DNA of 37,539 bases from Terrimonas_A sp040509495 (lineage in GTDB: Bacteria; Bacteroidota; Bacteroidia; Chitinophagales; Chitinophagaceae). Location: the NCBI GenBank assembly GCA_040509495.1, contig JBEVKW010000198.1, positions 1-37,539 on the forward strand. The letters run 5' to 3'. Shown in pieces: positions 9,601 to 17,037 of the stretch. The position numbers and the translations under genes are program-made. The notes beneath the pieces were generated by a model that was given only the letters and a program-made list of their open reading frames with translations, ran no database searches and was not told where the DNA came from. The first letter of the stretch is position 1, and each line of letters begins with the position of its first letter.

Positions 9601-10823
9601 TTCGCATTATTGAACAGGCTGACACGATCGAGGCGTTCGTAACCGATAATGGAGTTGGTATGCCGCTGGAGGCGCAGAAACGCCTTTTTGAAAAATTCTA
9701 CCAGGTCAGGGACAAAACAACGCCGATTAAGCCAGGCTTTGGTATTGGCCTTTACCTTGTAAAGCATACCGTGGAAAGTCACAAGGGACTGATCAGCTTT
9801 GAATCGGCCCCTGGAAAAGGAACCAGCTTCAAGGTTATGCTCCTAAAAGGAAAACAACATTTTGCTGATATGGATATAAACGATGCTGTTATGCCTGACC
9901 CTGTAATATTACCGGAGCTGGCTGAAGAAGAACCGGTTGTTGAGATTGAAAGTTCAGCAGGCAAAGAAGCTGCAGGACTGGGCTCGCTGATCACTGATCA
10001 GCCTTCATTGCTCGTGATCGATGATAATGACCAGATGCGGGCTTATGTATCAGGTATATTCAGAAGCCAGTTCATCGTGCATGAAGCCTCCAATGCGGAG
10101 GACGGCTTGTTACTGGCAAGAAAATACCAGCCGGACATGATCATCAGCGACGTGGTAATGGGGCAGATGAGTGGTATTGAACTTTGCAAAACCATAAAAC
10201 AGACACCATCGCTCAATCATATTCCGGTGATCCTGCTTACAGGAAGTTTTTCAACAGATTCCAAGCTGAAAGGAGTAGAGGGAGGTGCGGATGATTATAT
10301 CACGAAGCCCTTTGAGAAGGATCTGCTGCAGGCACGGGTTACCACCTTGTTGAAAAGCCGTGAGAACCTGCAGAAGTATTTCTACAATGAGATCACCCAC
10401 CAGGAAAACTCACTGAAAATTTCAGCAGAGTACAAAGAATTCCTGGAGCAATGTATTGCGATCGTGGAGCAGAATATAGATAATGAAGACTTCAATATCC
10501 AGCAGTTCGCAACGGCGATCGGGATGAGTCATTCTAAATTGTATAAAAAGATCAAGGCAGTGTCTGGTCAAACGGCAAATGCATTCATCCGTTACATCCG
10601 GTTGAGAAAGGCAGCAGAGCTTTTTATTAACACAAATTACAATGTGAATGAAACAGCCTTTTATGTGGGGATCAAGGATGTGAAGTATTTCAGGGAACAG
10701 TTTCATAAAACGTTTGGGGTAAATCCATCGGAGTATATTGAGAAATACAGGAAGACGTTCGGGAAGAATTATTCGCTGAGCGAGAAAGTGGCAAAGGAGA
10801 AGGGGAAAGGAGGCCCCCTCTAA
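6696..10823 (+). CDS. Hybrid two-component system sensor/regulator (HTCS)
   Basis: A one-protein signalling system that senses a carbohydrate in the periplasm and activates nearby glycan genes. Order over 1375 residues from ATG 6696: signal peptide 1-20, two-component propeller (Reg_prop) repeats to about 690, Y_Y_Y domain about 700-770, one membrane helix about 781-803, histidine kinase with H839 in the H-box (NVSHEFRTP), ATPase with N-box (LLSNAVKYTPDGG) and G-boxes (DNGVGM, GFGIGL), receiver with acidic DD near 1108 and phospho-acceptor D1152, then an AraC-type HTH from about 1258 to 1360. The frame is open upstream to a GTG at 6564, but the signal peptide fits ATG 6696. It lies between the arabinose operon and the GH16/DUF2264/GH27 group, and probably controls one or both. 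The last codons run into a C-rich intergenic motif. Confidence 0.95.
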   Translation: MKSSIQRLLFLLLPMTAWAQQPAMDKPALARLSIAQGLSNNSVRCIFQDHRGFIWFGTYDGLNRYDGYNFKVFRNKLNDTASLPHNYIYAIHEDRKNNLWIGTGQGLTKYNSSDNTFSTAYLQRYPGRQMQKISANVNWMDSDPTGNLFIGTNGWGLLVKRSGHSTASQIPFSINGKMETGYNVQSVAVDSQQHVWLFILEAGLCEYDLEKDTIRVINNSVKTAQRIATDKQGHIWLGSNSGVYEFAPDGKTLLNHYNEQQGALSSNRVAGMSFDANQNLWIGTEGGGISILPADRTAMQYLLPGENKNDLSSESVFAIHADRENRVWIGTIKGGVNILDWQKSRFHTYTHDPVSSNSLINNFVSSFFEDAEKNIWIGTDGGGISRWNRADGRFQHFTHSTGNTGSLSNNSISSITQDHEGQIWVATFGGGINRYNKRTGRFDHYPCINTATGSENKNAWLVYEDSQNDIWATTFGVGKVYLFNKSQNRFEVFDQQLNDLIALKEDRDGNLWGGNSYQLVKIDKKGKKHQVYEFGKPIRAIFEDTHKRFWVGTEGGGLILFDKQQGKIKAKYSDAEGLCNNSVLNILEDEEGRLWLSTFNGLSRFDPSTGQFKNFYQSDGLQSNQFSYNAALRLSSGELLFGGIAGFNMFDPKHVRPRNYMPPVFFTDIRVNNKGLSAISEYISPASDGSIQTLEVPYNQAVLSFTFTALEYTSSEKIKYSYYLEGWDKGWNYTGNIRTINYNNISEGRYKLRIKSTNAEGIWNNVETSLSVIVLPPWYRTIWAYLVYILGAGALVFVYYRYKNRQAKLKYEIRVANLNSEKEKEINEKRQTFFTNVSHEFRTPLTLIINPIRDILKKGDASRSEHGELNTVYRNARRLLSLVDQLLLFRKAEDDADQLHIGKLNLYNLCNEVYLCFVQQAKAKHLQYSYECDNQQLEIYADREKMEIIFYNLLSNAVKYTPDGGKVVLRIIEQADTIEAFVTDNGVGMPLEAQKRLFEKFYQVRDKTTPIKPGFGIGLYLVKHTVESHKGLISFESAPGKGTSFKVMLLKGKQHFADMDINDAVMPDPVILPELAEEEPVVEIESSAGKEAAGLGSLITDQPSLLVIDDNDQMRAYVSGIFRSQFIVHEASNAEDGLLLARKYQPDMIISDVVMGQMSGIELCKTIKQTPSLNHIPVILLTGSFSTDSKLKGVEGGADDYITKPFEKDLLQARVTTLLKSRENLQKYFYNEITHQENSLKISAEYKEFLEQCIAIVEQNIDNEDFNIQQFATAIGMSHSKLYKKIKAVSGQTANAFIRYIRLRKAAELFINTNYNVNETAFYVGIKDVKYFREQFHKTFGVNPSEYIEKYRKTFGKNYSLSEKVAKEKGKGGPL

Positions 10824-10871
10824 ATCTCCCCCTTCAGGCTACCGTGTACCCACATCTTTTAAGCAATTTGA

Positions 10872-11103
10872 CTGGCGTAAGTTTCCCGCAGATGGCGCAG
10901 ATTTTTGCCTCCCTATTATCGAAACATCGTTTCCAAAAAGAAGCCGTGTCAGATTTGCGTACGCAGATGCGCAGATTAGTCACTGACAACGGGTAATTAT
11001 CTGCGTATCTGCGCACTTTAATATAGACAGCGTTGACATAGCAAGCAATAATTCAGCAATAGTAAGGACAAAATCTGCGTCATCTGCGGGAAAACTACGC
11101 CAG
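10872..11103. repeat. Nested imperfect palindromes with CGCAGAT motifs
   Basis: The outer arms 10872-10905 and 11070-11103 are reverse complements at 31 of 34 positions (core TTTCCCGCAGATGGCGCAGA). Inside them, 10959-10978 and 10997-11016 pair at 17 of 20 positions and carry the same CGCAGAT motif. A further partial copy occurs at 21464-21493. This is part of a 570-bp stretch (10824-11393) with no convincing gene. It has the look of a dispersed palindromic repeat family. Confidence 0.85.
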
Positions 11104-11194
11104 GCTATCATCAGAATAGAAATCCAATGCCGTTTTTGTTTAGAAGTCCCGACGTACCTTACTACCGTCAACTTAAGGTTTGCGTGGCGTAGAT

Positions 11195-11281
11195 GTAACG
11201 CTGCGGACGCGGCGAAAACAGCCATGGAAAATCTTGTATTTTCGTCGCGCTCTCCGCGTATCGCCGTGTCCGTCGCGTTAC
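11195..11281. repeat. GC-rich imperfect inverted repeat before the GH16 gene
   Basis: Arms 11195-11215 and 11261-11281 are reverse complements at 18 of 21 positions (GTAACGC at the ends, CGGCGA inside). The 45-nt centre holds further partly complementary segments (AAAATC...ATTTTCG and CGCG runs). It differs in sequence from the CGCAGAT palindromes just upstream but has the same style. Together they fill most of the gap before GH16. No promoter could be assigned with confidence. Confidence 0.65.
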
Positions 11282-11393
11282 TTCGGGCTGCTAACTAAAC
11301 GGCAGCAGGTCAAAACGTCCCCTCCATTATCTCATTTTACCCCTGTTGGGCCTTTGACCCGCGTCGTATTTTGCTGATCATTAAACACACGCA

Positions 11394-12251
11394 ATGAATC
11401 GCTCGCCATTTGTAACCGCAATAGCCGGCATTGTCCTCGTTTCGCTGATAGCAGGCTGTAAAACGCAGTCCAAAGTTCCCGCAACAAGTCCCGACGGCTA
11501 TCACCTCGTCTGGTCAGACGAATTCAACAAAAACGGCAAACCTGACACCAGCAACTGGGGTTATGAAAAAGGGTTTGTCCGGAATGAAGAGCTCCAATGG
11601 TACCAGGAAGACAATGCATACATTACGAACGGCCTGCTGATCCTCGAAGCCAGAAAGGAAACCAAACCCAACCCGCGCTACGAAGAAGGCAGCAAAGACT
11701 GGCGGAAAAAACGCAAAGACATTGACTATACATCCGCCTGTATCATCACCCGTGGCAAGCAAAGCTGGCAATACGGACGGTTTGAACTCCGCGCCAGGAT
11801 CGATATCAGCAAAGGCATGTGGCCGGCGTGGTGGACACTGGGCGTAGACAAACCATGGCCTGCCAACGGTGAAATAGACATCATGGAATACTATCGTGGT
11901 AAACTGCTCGCCAATATTGCCCTCCGAGGAGAGAACAGGAAAACGGAATGGCACAGTAAGACATTCAGCACCGATTCACTCGGTGGAAAAAAATGGGCGG
12001 ATCAGTTCCATATCTGGCGCATGGACTGGACGGAAGAATTCATCGCGCTGTATATCGACGACCAGTTACTGAACAAAGTGACAATGGATAAACTGGTCAA
12101 CAAAGACGGATCAGGATTTCATCCTTTCAAACAACCGCATTATATGCTGCTTGATCTGGCAATGGGCGGCATGAATGGCGGCGATCACGCGGGTACGAAC
12201 TTTCCACAAAAATTTGAAGTGGACTATGTGCGTGTGTACCAGCAGAAATAA
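11394..12251 (+). CDS. GH16 family endo-glycosidase, lipoprotein
   Basis: A predicted surface or periplasmic endo-beta-glucanase or endo-galactanase of the GH16 family. It has 285 residues with a lipoprotein signal ending in LIAGC (C22). The catalytic signature GEIDIMEY is complete, with nucleophile E160, assisting D162 and acid/base E165. Aromatic residues expected along the jelly-roll cleft are present (GMWPAWWTLG before the signature, DWTEEFIALYIDD after it). Substrate cannot be fixed from sequence alone: laminarin/beta-1,3-glucan and beta-1,3-galactan are both possible, and the arabinose context favours the latter slightly. It starts 570 bp after the HTCS and is 154 bp before the DUF2264 gene on the same strand. 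Confidence 0.9.
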   Translation: MNRSPFVTAIAGIVLVSLIAGCKTQSKVPATSPDGYHLVWSDEFNKNGKPDTSNWGYEKGFVRNEELQWYQEDNAYITNGLLILEARKETKPNPRYEEGSKDWRKKRKDIDYTSACIITRGKQSWQYGRFELRARIDISKGMWPAWWTLGVDKPWPANGEIDIMEYYRGKLLANIALRGENRKTEWHSKTFSTDSLGGKKWADQFHIWRMDWTEEFIALYIDDQLLNKVTMDKLVNKDGSGFHPFKQPHYMLLDLAMGGMNGGDHAGTNFPQKFEVDYVRVYQQK

Positions 12252-12405
12252 ACTGTGCCGGAAGAATTCATTCCAGCAGGTTGACTTCTTATACAGGGTA
12301 ACAATAATACGTGGGCGGAAAGACTGCTTAGAAGCCTGAAGACTTAAATATTTTATAATCAGAGAAGAATCAGTTATTCTTCCTGCTGAAAAGAAAAATC
12401 AAACG

Positions 12406-14409
12406 ATGTTCAAGGTATTAAGGGGAATATTCATCATTGCAATAATAACATCGGCGCAATTGCGGATGTTTGGCCAGGAAGTATTCAACATTGATAAACC
12501 CGATCTTAAGCTGAGTCCATTTACGGGAATGACGCGGCAACACTGGATAGATGCAGCGAAATACCTGCTCACAGGTGCTTTCAGTTATATCCACCAGCAG
12601 GATGACCCGATGAAGTTTCCAAAGCAGCCGGGTAAATCATACCCGCGTAATCCCGGACAGGTTCCCACCGAAAAGCTCGAAGGGCTATGCCGCACATTGT
12701 TCATCGCTGCACCGCTTTTAAGAGAAGATTCATCGTTAACGGTAAACAAAATAAAGGTTGCCGATTATTACCGTTACCAGATCGGTTTGCTCATAGACTC
12801 TACCAGCCCGTCCTATATACGTAAGCGCGGAAAGAATGGAGGTCCAAGCCAGATCCTGGTTGAATTCGGAGCGCTTGCAGTTTCGCTATTCGTTGCACCG
12901 GAAATCCTGTGGGAACCCTTATCCAAAGAAAAGAAAGATGCGCTGGCAGAAACAATGCTTAGTTATGGAGATGGTCCAACCGTCGGTTCAAACTGGAAGT
13001 TCTTCAACATTTTCGTCCTTAGCTTTTTCAAAAGCAAAGGTTACAGCGTGAATGAAAAGCTGCTGGTTGAATACCTCGATAAATCCCTGGCACACTATCG
13101 CGGCAATGGCTGGTATAATGATGCACCAGCGTACGACTACTACAGTATGTGGGCATTCCAGATGTATGGCCCGGTGTGGTCTGAGTTCTTCGGCAGGAAA
13201 TATTATCCTGAATATGCCGACAAATTTGAAACTAACTTCCGTGATGTAAAGAATAATTATCCTTACCTGTTCAGCCGCAATGGTGAAATGATCATGTGGG
13301 GAAGAAGCATGCCATATCGCTTCGCTTCAGCTATCCCATTTCCCCTGATGGGAATGGTAAAGGATACTGGCGTGAACTATGGCTGGATGAGAAGGATCGC
13401 ATCAGGAATAATGCTGCAGTTCCTCGAATCGCCGGGATTGATGAAAGACAGCATTCCCACTCTTGGTTTTTATGGTTCATTCGAACCGGCTGTTCAACCG
13501 TACAGTTGCCGCGGAAGTGTATTCTGGATGGGTAAGGCCTTTCTCGCATTATTGATCCCGGAAGATAATCCGTTCTGGACGGCCACAGAGAATGAGGGCG
13601 ACTGGAAGGCGAACATGAAGAAGACGGCAGTGTATAACCGGTTCCAGGATAGTTCGCGTATCCTGATCACTGACTACCCCGCGATCGGCGCTTCCGAGAT
13701 CCGTGCATGGTGCAAGGTGAAAGCGATCAAAGCCAATGAGCCATTCCGCGCCAGCGAAAATTATAACCGGCTTTCTTATAACAGCGCATTCCCGTGGCAG
13801 GCCGACAGCGTACATGGCGTTGTGGCGATGAACTATATCATTCATAATAGTAAAGATGAGTGGGAGCCTTTTCGGCTCTATGACTTCAAAAAGTTTGACA
13901 ATGGTGTTTACTATAGAGACGTGGTGCTGGAAACGAACGAGAACGTAAAATTCAATCTCGCTGATGTGCCGCTCCCAAACGGTATTCTTCGCGTGGATAG
14001 AAACAACAGCAGTGAAGCTGTGGAAATGAGGCTGGGCCATTATGCGTTACCACAGCTAAAGGGAGCGATAAAAGAATCAACACGGAAAGTTAAAGGATAT
14101 AACGTGCAGATCATTGATAATGGCGAGTATCAACTGGCAATGGTAAACCTGGCAGGCTGGCAGGAAATGAAAGCGATCGCTACATCTGGCGTTCATCCGC
14201 AGGCAGAGCAAAGTAAAGTGATCAATGCCGGTGTTATAACGACTGGCGGTACACCCACCATTTTTGCTACACTAATGCTATGGAAAAGATCGGGACAGAA
14301 ATTCTCCGACCAGGAGTTACTTCCTGTAAGAACAATCAATGTATCAGGAAATGCAGCTAAAGTAGAGGTAGTGCTGACCAATAAAAAGAAGATCGACATT
14401 TCTTATTGA
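12406..14409 (+). CDS. Exported DUF2264 family protein, probable glycan-active enzyme
   Basis: A 667-residue protein with an N-terminal signal sequence (MFKVLRGIFIIAIITSAQL, cleavage near MFGQ). The EGLCRTLFIAAPLL segment, GDGPTVGSNWKFFN and the GRNGWYNDAPAYDYY-like region (here YRGNGWYNDAPAYDYYS) are features of DUF2264 proteins, which have a helical N-terminal domain (about 40-420) and a beta-rich C-terminal domain. I recall that some DUF2264 proteins were placed in a CAZy family of exo-glucuronidases (GH154), but cannot check this here. It sits 34 bp before the GH27 gene and after the GH16 gene, consistent with one catabolic operon. A 7-bp hairpin in the leader (12364-12382) lies just upstream of the start. 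Confidence 0.85.
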   Translation: MFKVLRGIFIIAIITSAQLRMFGQEVFNIDKPDLKLSPFTGMTRQHWIDAAKYLLTGAFSYIHQQDDPMKFPKQPGKSYPRNPGQVPTEKLEGLCRTLFIAAPLLREDSSLTVNKIKVADYYRYQIGLLIDSTSPSYIRKRGKNGGPSQILVEFGALAVSLFVAPEILWEPLSKEKKDALAETMLSYGDGPTVGSNWKFFNIFVLSFFKSKGYSVNEKLLVEYLDKSLAHYRGNGWYNDAPAYDYYSMWAFQMYGPVWSEFFGRKYYPEYADKFETNFRDVKNNYPYLFSRNGEMIMWGRSMPYRFASAIPFPLMGMVKDTGVNYGWMRRIASGIMLQFLESPGLMKDSIPTLGFYGSFEPAVQPYSCRGSVFWMGKAFLALLIPEDNPFWTATENEGDWKANMKKTAVYNRFQDSSRILITDYPAIGASEIRAWCKVKAIKANEPFRASENYNRLSYNSAFPWQADSVHGVVAMNYIIHNSKDEWEPFRLYDFKKFDNGVYYRDVVLETNENVKFNLADVPLPNGILRVDRNNSSEAVEMRLGHYALPQLKGAIKESTRKVKGYNVQIIDNGEYQLAMVNLAGWQEMKAIATSGVHPQAEQSKVINAGVITTGGTPTIFATLMLWKRSGQKFSDQELLPVRTINVSGNAAKVEVVLTNKKKIDISY

Positions 14410-14443
14410 ACGAATAGAAGACCATCATTTTTAAAACTGTTAT

Positions 14444-15781
14444 ATGAAAAAACTGTTTTTGCTGTTTGCTGTTGCTGCTTCCCTTATGGTGCAGGCACAG
14501 GTAAAAGAATTCCATAAATGGGCCGCTACTCCTCCTATGGGTTGGAATAGCTGGGACTGTTTTGGTCCAACCGTCGTTGAAGCTGAAGTAAAGGCCAATG
14601 CTGATTACATGGCGAAAAACCTGAAGCAATCCGGATGGAATTATATCGTCGTGGATATCCGCTGGTATGTTGGCAACGATAAAGCACATGGATATAATGA
14701 AAAGGATCCGCTGTATTCAATAGACGAATACGGCCGTTTCCAACCGGCAGAGAACCGGTTCCCTTCCGCAGCCAATGGAAAGGGCTTTAAGCCGCTGGCC
14801 GATTACCTGCATAGCAAAGGCCTGAAGTTCGGTATACATATCATGCGCGGCATACCGGTTGAAGCAGTTAAACGCAATCTGCCGATCAAGGGTTCTTCGG
14901 CAACTGCAAAGGATATCTATTCAGAGAAAGATCAATGCAAATGGCTGAAGGATATGTATACTATTGTGCCCGGCAAAAGCGGCGCACAGGAGTATTACAA
15001 CTCAATATTTGAATTGTATGCTTCGTGGGGACTCGATTTTGTAAAGGTGGATGATCTTTCTTCGCCGATCTATTTTACAGAAGAAGTCGAAATGATCAGG
15101 AAAGCGATCGAACGTACAGGAAGAAAGATCGTACTCAGTACGTCGCCCGGTGAAACACCGATCGACCATGCATCACATGTGCAGGCGAACGCAAACATGT
15201 GGAGAACGGTTGGTGATTTCTGGGATAACTGGAAACAGCTCGAAGAACATTTCGAGGTGTTTGACCGCTGGAATAAATGGCGCGCACCAGGTGCATGGCC
15301 TGATGGCGACATGCTGCCCCTCGGCCGCATTGGGATCCGTGCAGAAAGAGGCAATCCACGTATGGCAAACTTTACCAGAGATGAACAATATACACTGATG
15401 AGTTTATGGTGCATTTTCCGCTCACCATTGATGTTTGGAGGCAACCTTCCTGATAATGATGCGTTCACCCTTTCACTGCTCACCAACAAACGTGTACTGG
15501 AGGTATTGAATAAAAGCAGCAATAACCGGCCTTTGTTCAATGATGCATCTAAAGCAGCATGGGCGGCAGACGGTACGAATAAGAAAACAAAATATCTCGC
15601 CGTATTCAATAAAGAAAAGCAGGCCGCAAAAGTTGAAGTGGATCTGCAACAGTTAGGCATCACCGGAAAGTTTCAACTGGTCGATCTGTGGACAGGCAAA
15701 ACAACCACAGGAAGCGCAACATCTTTTGCTCCCTCTATTAATTCACATGGAGCAGGACTTTATAAACTCATTCAAAACTGA
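14444..15781 (+). CDS. Secreted GH27 alpha-galactosidase / beta-L-arabinopyranosidase
   Basis: A clan GH-D retaining exo-glycosidase of 445 residues with a signal peptide (MKKLFLLFAVAASLMVQAQ). The GH27 entry motif PPMGWNSWDCFG follows at about 31-42. The likely nucleophile is D203 in FVKVDDL and the acid/base D258 in TVGDFWDNW. The C-terminal beta domain spans about 360-445. Known GH27 members release alpha-D-galactose, alpha-N-acetylgalactosamine or beta-L-arabinopyranose. The second residue of the nucleophile motif and surrounding loop differ from classical galactosidases (KVDDL instead of KYDNC), so a non-galactose substrate is possible, and the arabinose setting suggests beta-L-arabinopyranose. 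It is the last gene of the run GH16-DUF2264-GH27. Confidence 0.9.
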   Translation: MKKLFLLFAVAASLMVQAQVKEFHKWAATPPMGWNSWDCFGPTVVEAEVKANADYMAKNLKQSGWNYIVVDIRWYVGNDKAHGYNEKDPLYSIDEYGRFQPAENRFPSAANGKGFKPLADYLHSKGLKFGIHIMRGIPVEAVKRNLPIKGSSATAKDIYSEKDQCKWLKDMYTIVPGKSGAQEYYNSIFELYASWGLDFVKVDDLSSPIYFTEEVEMIRKAIERTGRKIVLSTSPGETPIDHASHVQANANMWRTVGDFWDNWKQLEEHFEVFDRWNKWRAPGAWPDGDMLPLGRIGIRAERGNPRMANFTRDEQYTLMSLWCIFRSPLMFGGNLPDNDAFTLSLLTNKRVLEVLNKSSNNRPLFNDASKAAWAADGTNKKTKYLAVFNKEKQAAKVEVDLQQLGITGKFQLVDLWTGKTTTGSATSFAPSINSHGAGLYKLIQN

Positions 15782-15790
15782 GCTCGGAAA

Positions 15791-15852
15791 TAAGAGGAAC
15801 GCGGTGGCGAAATACAACGTGATCTCCGGCTGTTTTCGCCACGCTGCTCTTA
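15791..15852. repeat. Inverted repeat between convergent genes
   Basis: The left segment 15791-15812 and right segment 15834-15852 share TAAGAG and TGGCGAAA blocks in reverse-complement order, with a 3-nt size difference in the middle. It lies between the ends of the GH27 gene and the convergent NTF2-like gene. There is no U-tract on either side, so it is not a standard intrinsic terminator. It could stabilise both 3' ends or be another palindromic intergenic element. Confidence 0.55.
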
Positions 15853-15899
15853 CGCCGGTAAAAATCTTGATCCTTTGCACCTGGCGGCCATACGTGATG

Positions 15900-16811
15900 C
15901 TAATTGTGATTCACCATCTGCCGGTACATCATCAGTTTACCGTCAGGCATTTTCTTCCATAGGTTCAAACTCTTTCCGGTGACAACACCGGATGATCTGT
16001 CCGGAGTTGTCCATTTGACGCCGTAAAAACCATGCTCCATGATCAGATCGTTGATGACGGTAACCCTTCCTGTGACGAGGCTGATGGAATCGATCGTAAC
16101 ATCGCCTGGTTTTTCATGGTCGATGAAGTACTCCCGGATATCGTCCATCCCTTTGAGGGCAGGGGTGTAGTAAGGCATGTAAACGGCATCGTTAGCAAAT
16201 AAAGCAGCGTGTTCTCCACCTTTGCGTTGCCTGACGAGGTTGCCAAGTAATTGATTCCTGCTGATCACTTGTTTTTCCTCGTCGCTGCCGGTGTTGTATG
16301 GTTTGATGCTTACGGGATCACCATTGCCGGCAAAGGGGAATTTGGCACGGTCAAACCAAAAGCGTCCACCCCAGATCTCTGCGTATATCTCCGGCTCTTT
16401 TCCGGAGTTCAGCTTCCAGTGGCGAAAATATTTACCTGCATATATTAACGTGTCATTGATGGTGCGGATAAGCGTGTCCGTAAAAGTGCCGGTCTCCAGT
16501 AAATCACTGCCTTGTTCCAGCAGTTCAGCCGTTTGTGAACGGAAAGCGCTGCTTTTCACAGAAGACATCCATTGTTTGAAGTATTGTTCAATCGCTGACC
16601 GGTCAAATAATGTTGCGTGATACTCCGGCATGCAAACAGCCTCTTTGTTATACAGGCTCATGAGGAGAGGTAGATCTTTGCCGGCAAGTGCCGCAGCGCG
16701 TTTGGCGTTCAACTGTTCGATCTGTTGTTTTAACGACAGCGCTTTAGAATTGCAACGGATACCGGAAGCCATCGCCAGCAGGACGCAACAGCCGAAAAGA
16801 ATATTTTTCAT
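15900..16811 (-). CDS. Exported protein with two NTF2-like (SnoaL/DUF4440-type) domains
   Basis: A 303-residue protein with a hydrophobic signal sequence (MKNILFGCCVLLAMASGI) followed by C20. The cysteine lacks a strict lipobox, so lipoprotein status is uncertain. Two similar alpha+beta domains follow: LYNKEAVCMPEYHATLFDRS (about residues 52-71) and LFANDAVYMPYYTPALKGMD (about 206-225). Each precedes an IxxYF helix, typical of SnoaL/DUF4440 folds. Such domains bind small hydrophobic molecules or act as enzymes or scaffolds; no function can be given. A short palindrome (16814-16832) stands directly before the start codon. It converges on the GH27 gene and is probably transcribed alone. Confidence 0.8.
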   Translation of the reverse strand: MKNILFGCCVLLAMASGIRCNSKALSLKQQIEQLNAKRAAALAGKDLPLLMSLYNKEAVCMPEYHATLFDRSAIEQYFKQWMSSVKSSAFRSQTAELLEQGSDLLETGTFTDTLIRTINDTLIYAGKYFRHWKLNSGKEPEIYAEIWGGRFWFDRAKFPFAGNGDPVSIKPYNTGSDEEKQVISRNQLLGNLVRQRKGGEHAALFANDAVYMPYYTPALKGMDDIREYFIDHEKPGDVTIDSISLVTGRVTVINDLIMEHGFYGVKWTTPDRSSGVVTGKSLNLWKKMPDGKLMMYRQMVNHN

Positions 16812-16813
16812 GG

Positions 16814-16832
16814 TTAAGGTTTGTAACCTTAA
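16814..16832 (-). promoter_or_regulatory. Palindrome immediately upstream of the NTF2-like gene start
   Basis: TTAAGGTT and AACCTTAA are perfect 8-bp arms around a TGT centre, ending two bases before the start codon of the minus-strand gene. Either an operator or a leader hairpin covering the ribosome entry site would fit. No regulator is identified. Confidence 0.45.
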
Positions 16833-17037
16833 TATATAAAATTCCGGGTAAAGCTGATCACTACTTTATACAAATGGCGGTGAGATGACCTAAATCTGTA
16901 TCCGCGGGAAGGATGCAGGGATCATGTCGCAATTTGCCCCGTTTTTGTCATTTCCGCCCGGGGTGTGCAATACAGTCAATCGTTAATTTTACACTGTTCT
17001 CACATCGGAACACTCACGCTAACATAAAACCTGCATC

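Noticed and set aside
10834..11377. Short frames in the HTCS-GH16 gap
   Set aside because: They arise from palindromic repeats on both strands and have no consistent composition.
15070..15663. 197-codon open frame antisense to the GH27 gene
   Set aside because: Fully covered by a well-supported enzyme gene; the translation has no domain features.
11394..15781. SusC/SusD pair in the glycan gene group
   Set aside because: Every gene in the group was read; none has SusC or SusD features. The TonB-dependent receptor at 18929-21328 is paired with DUF4249, not SusD.
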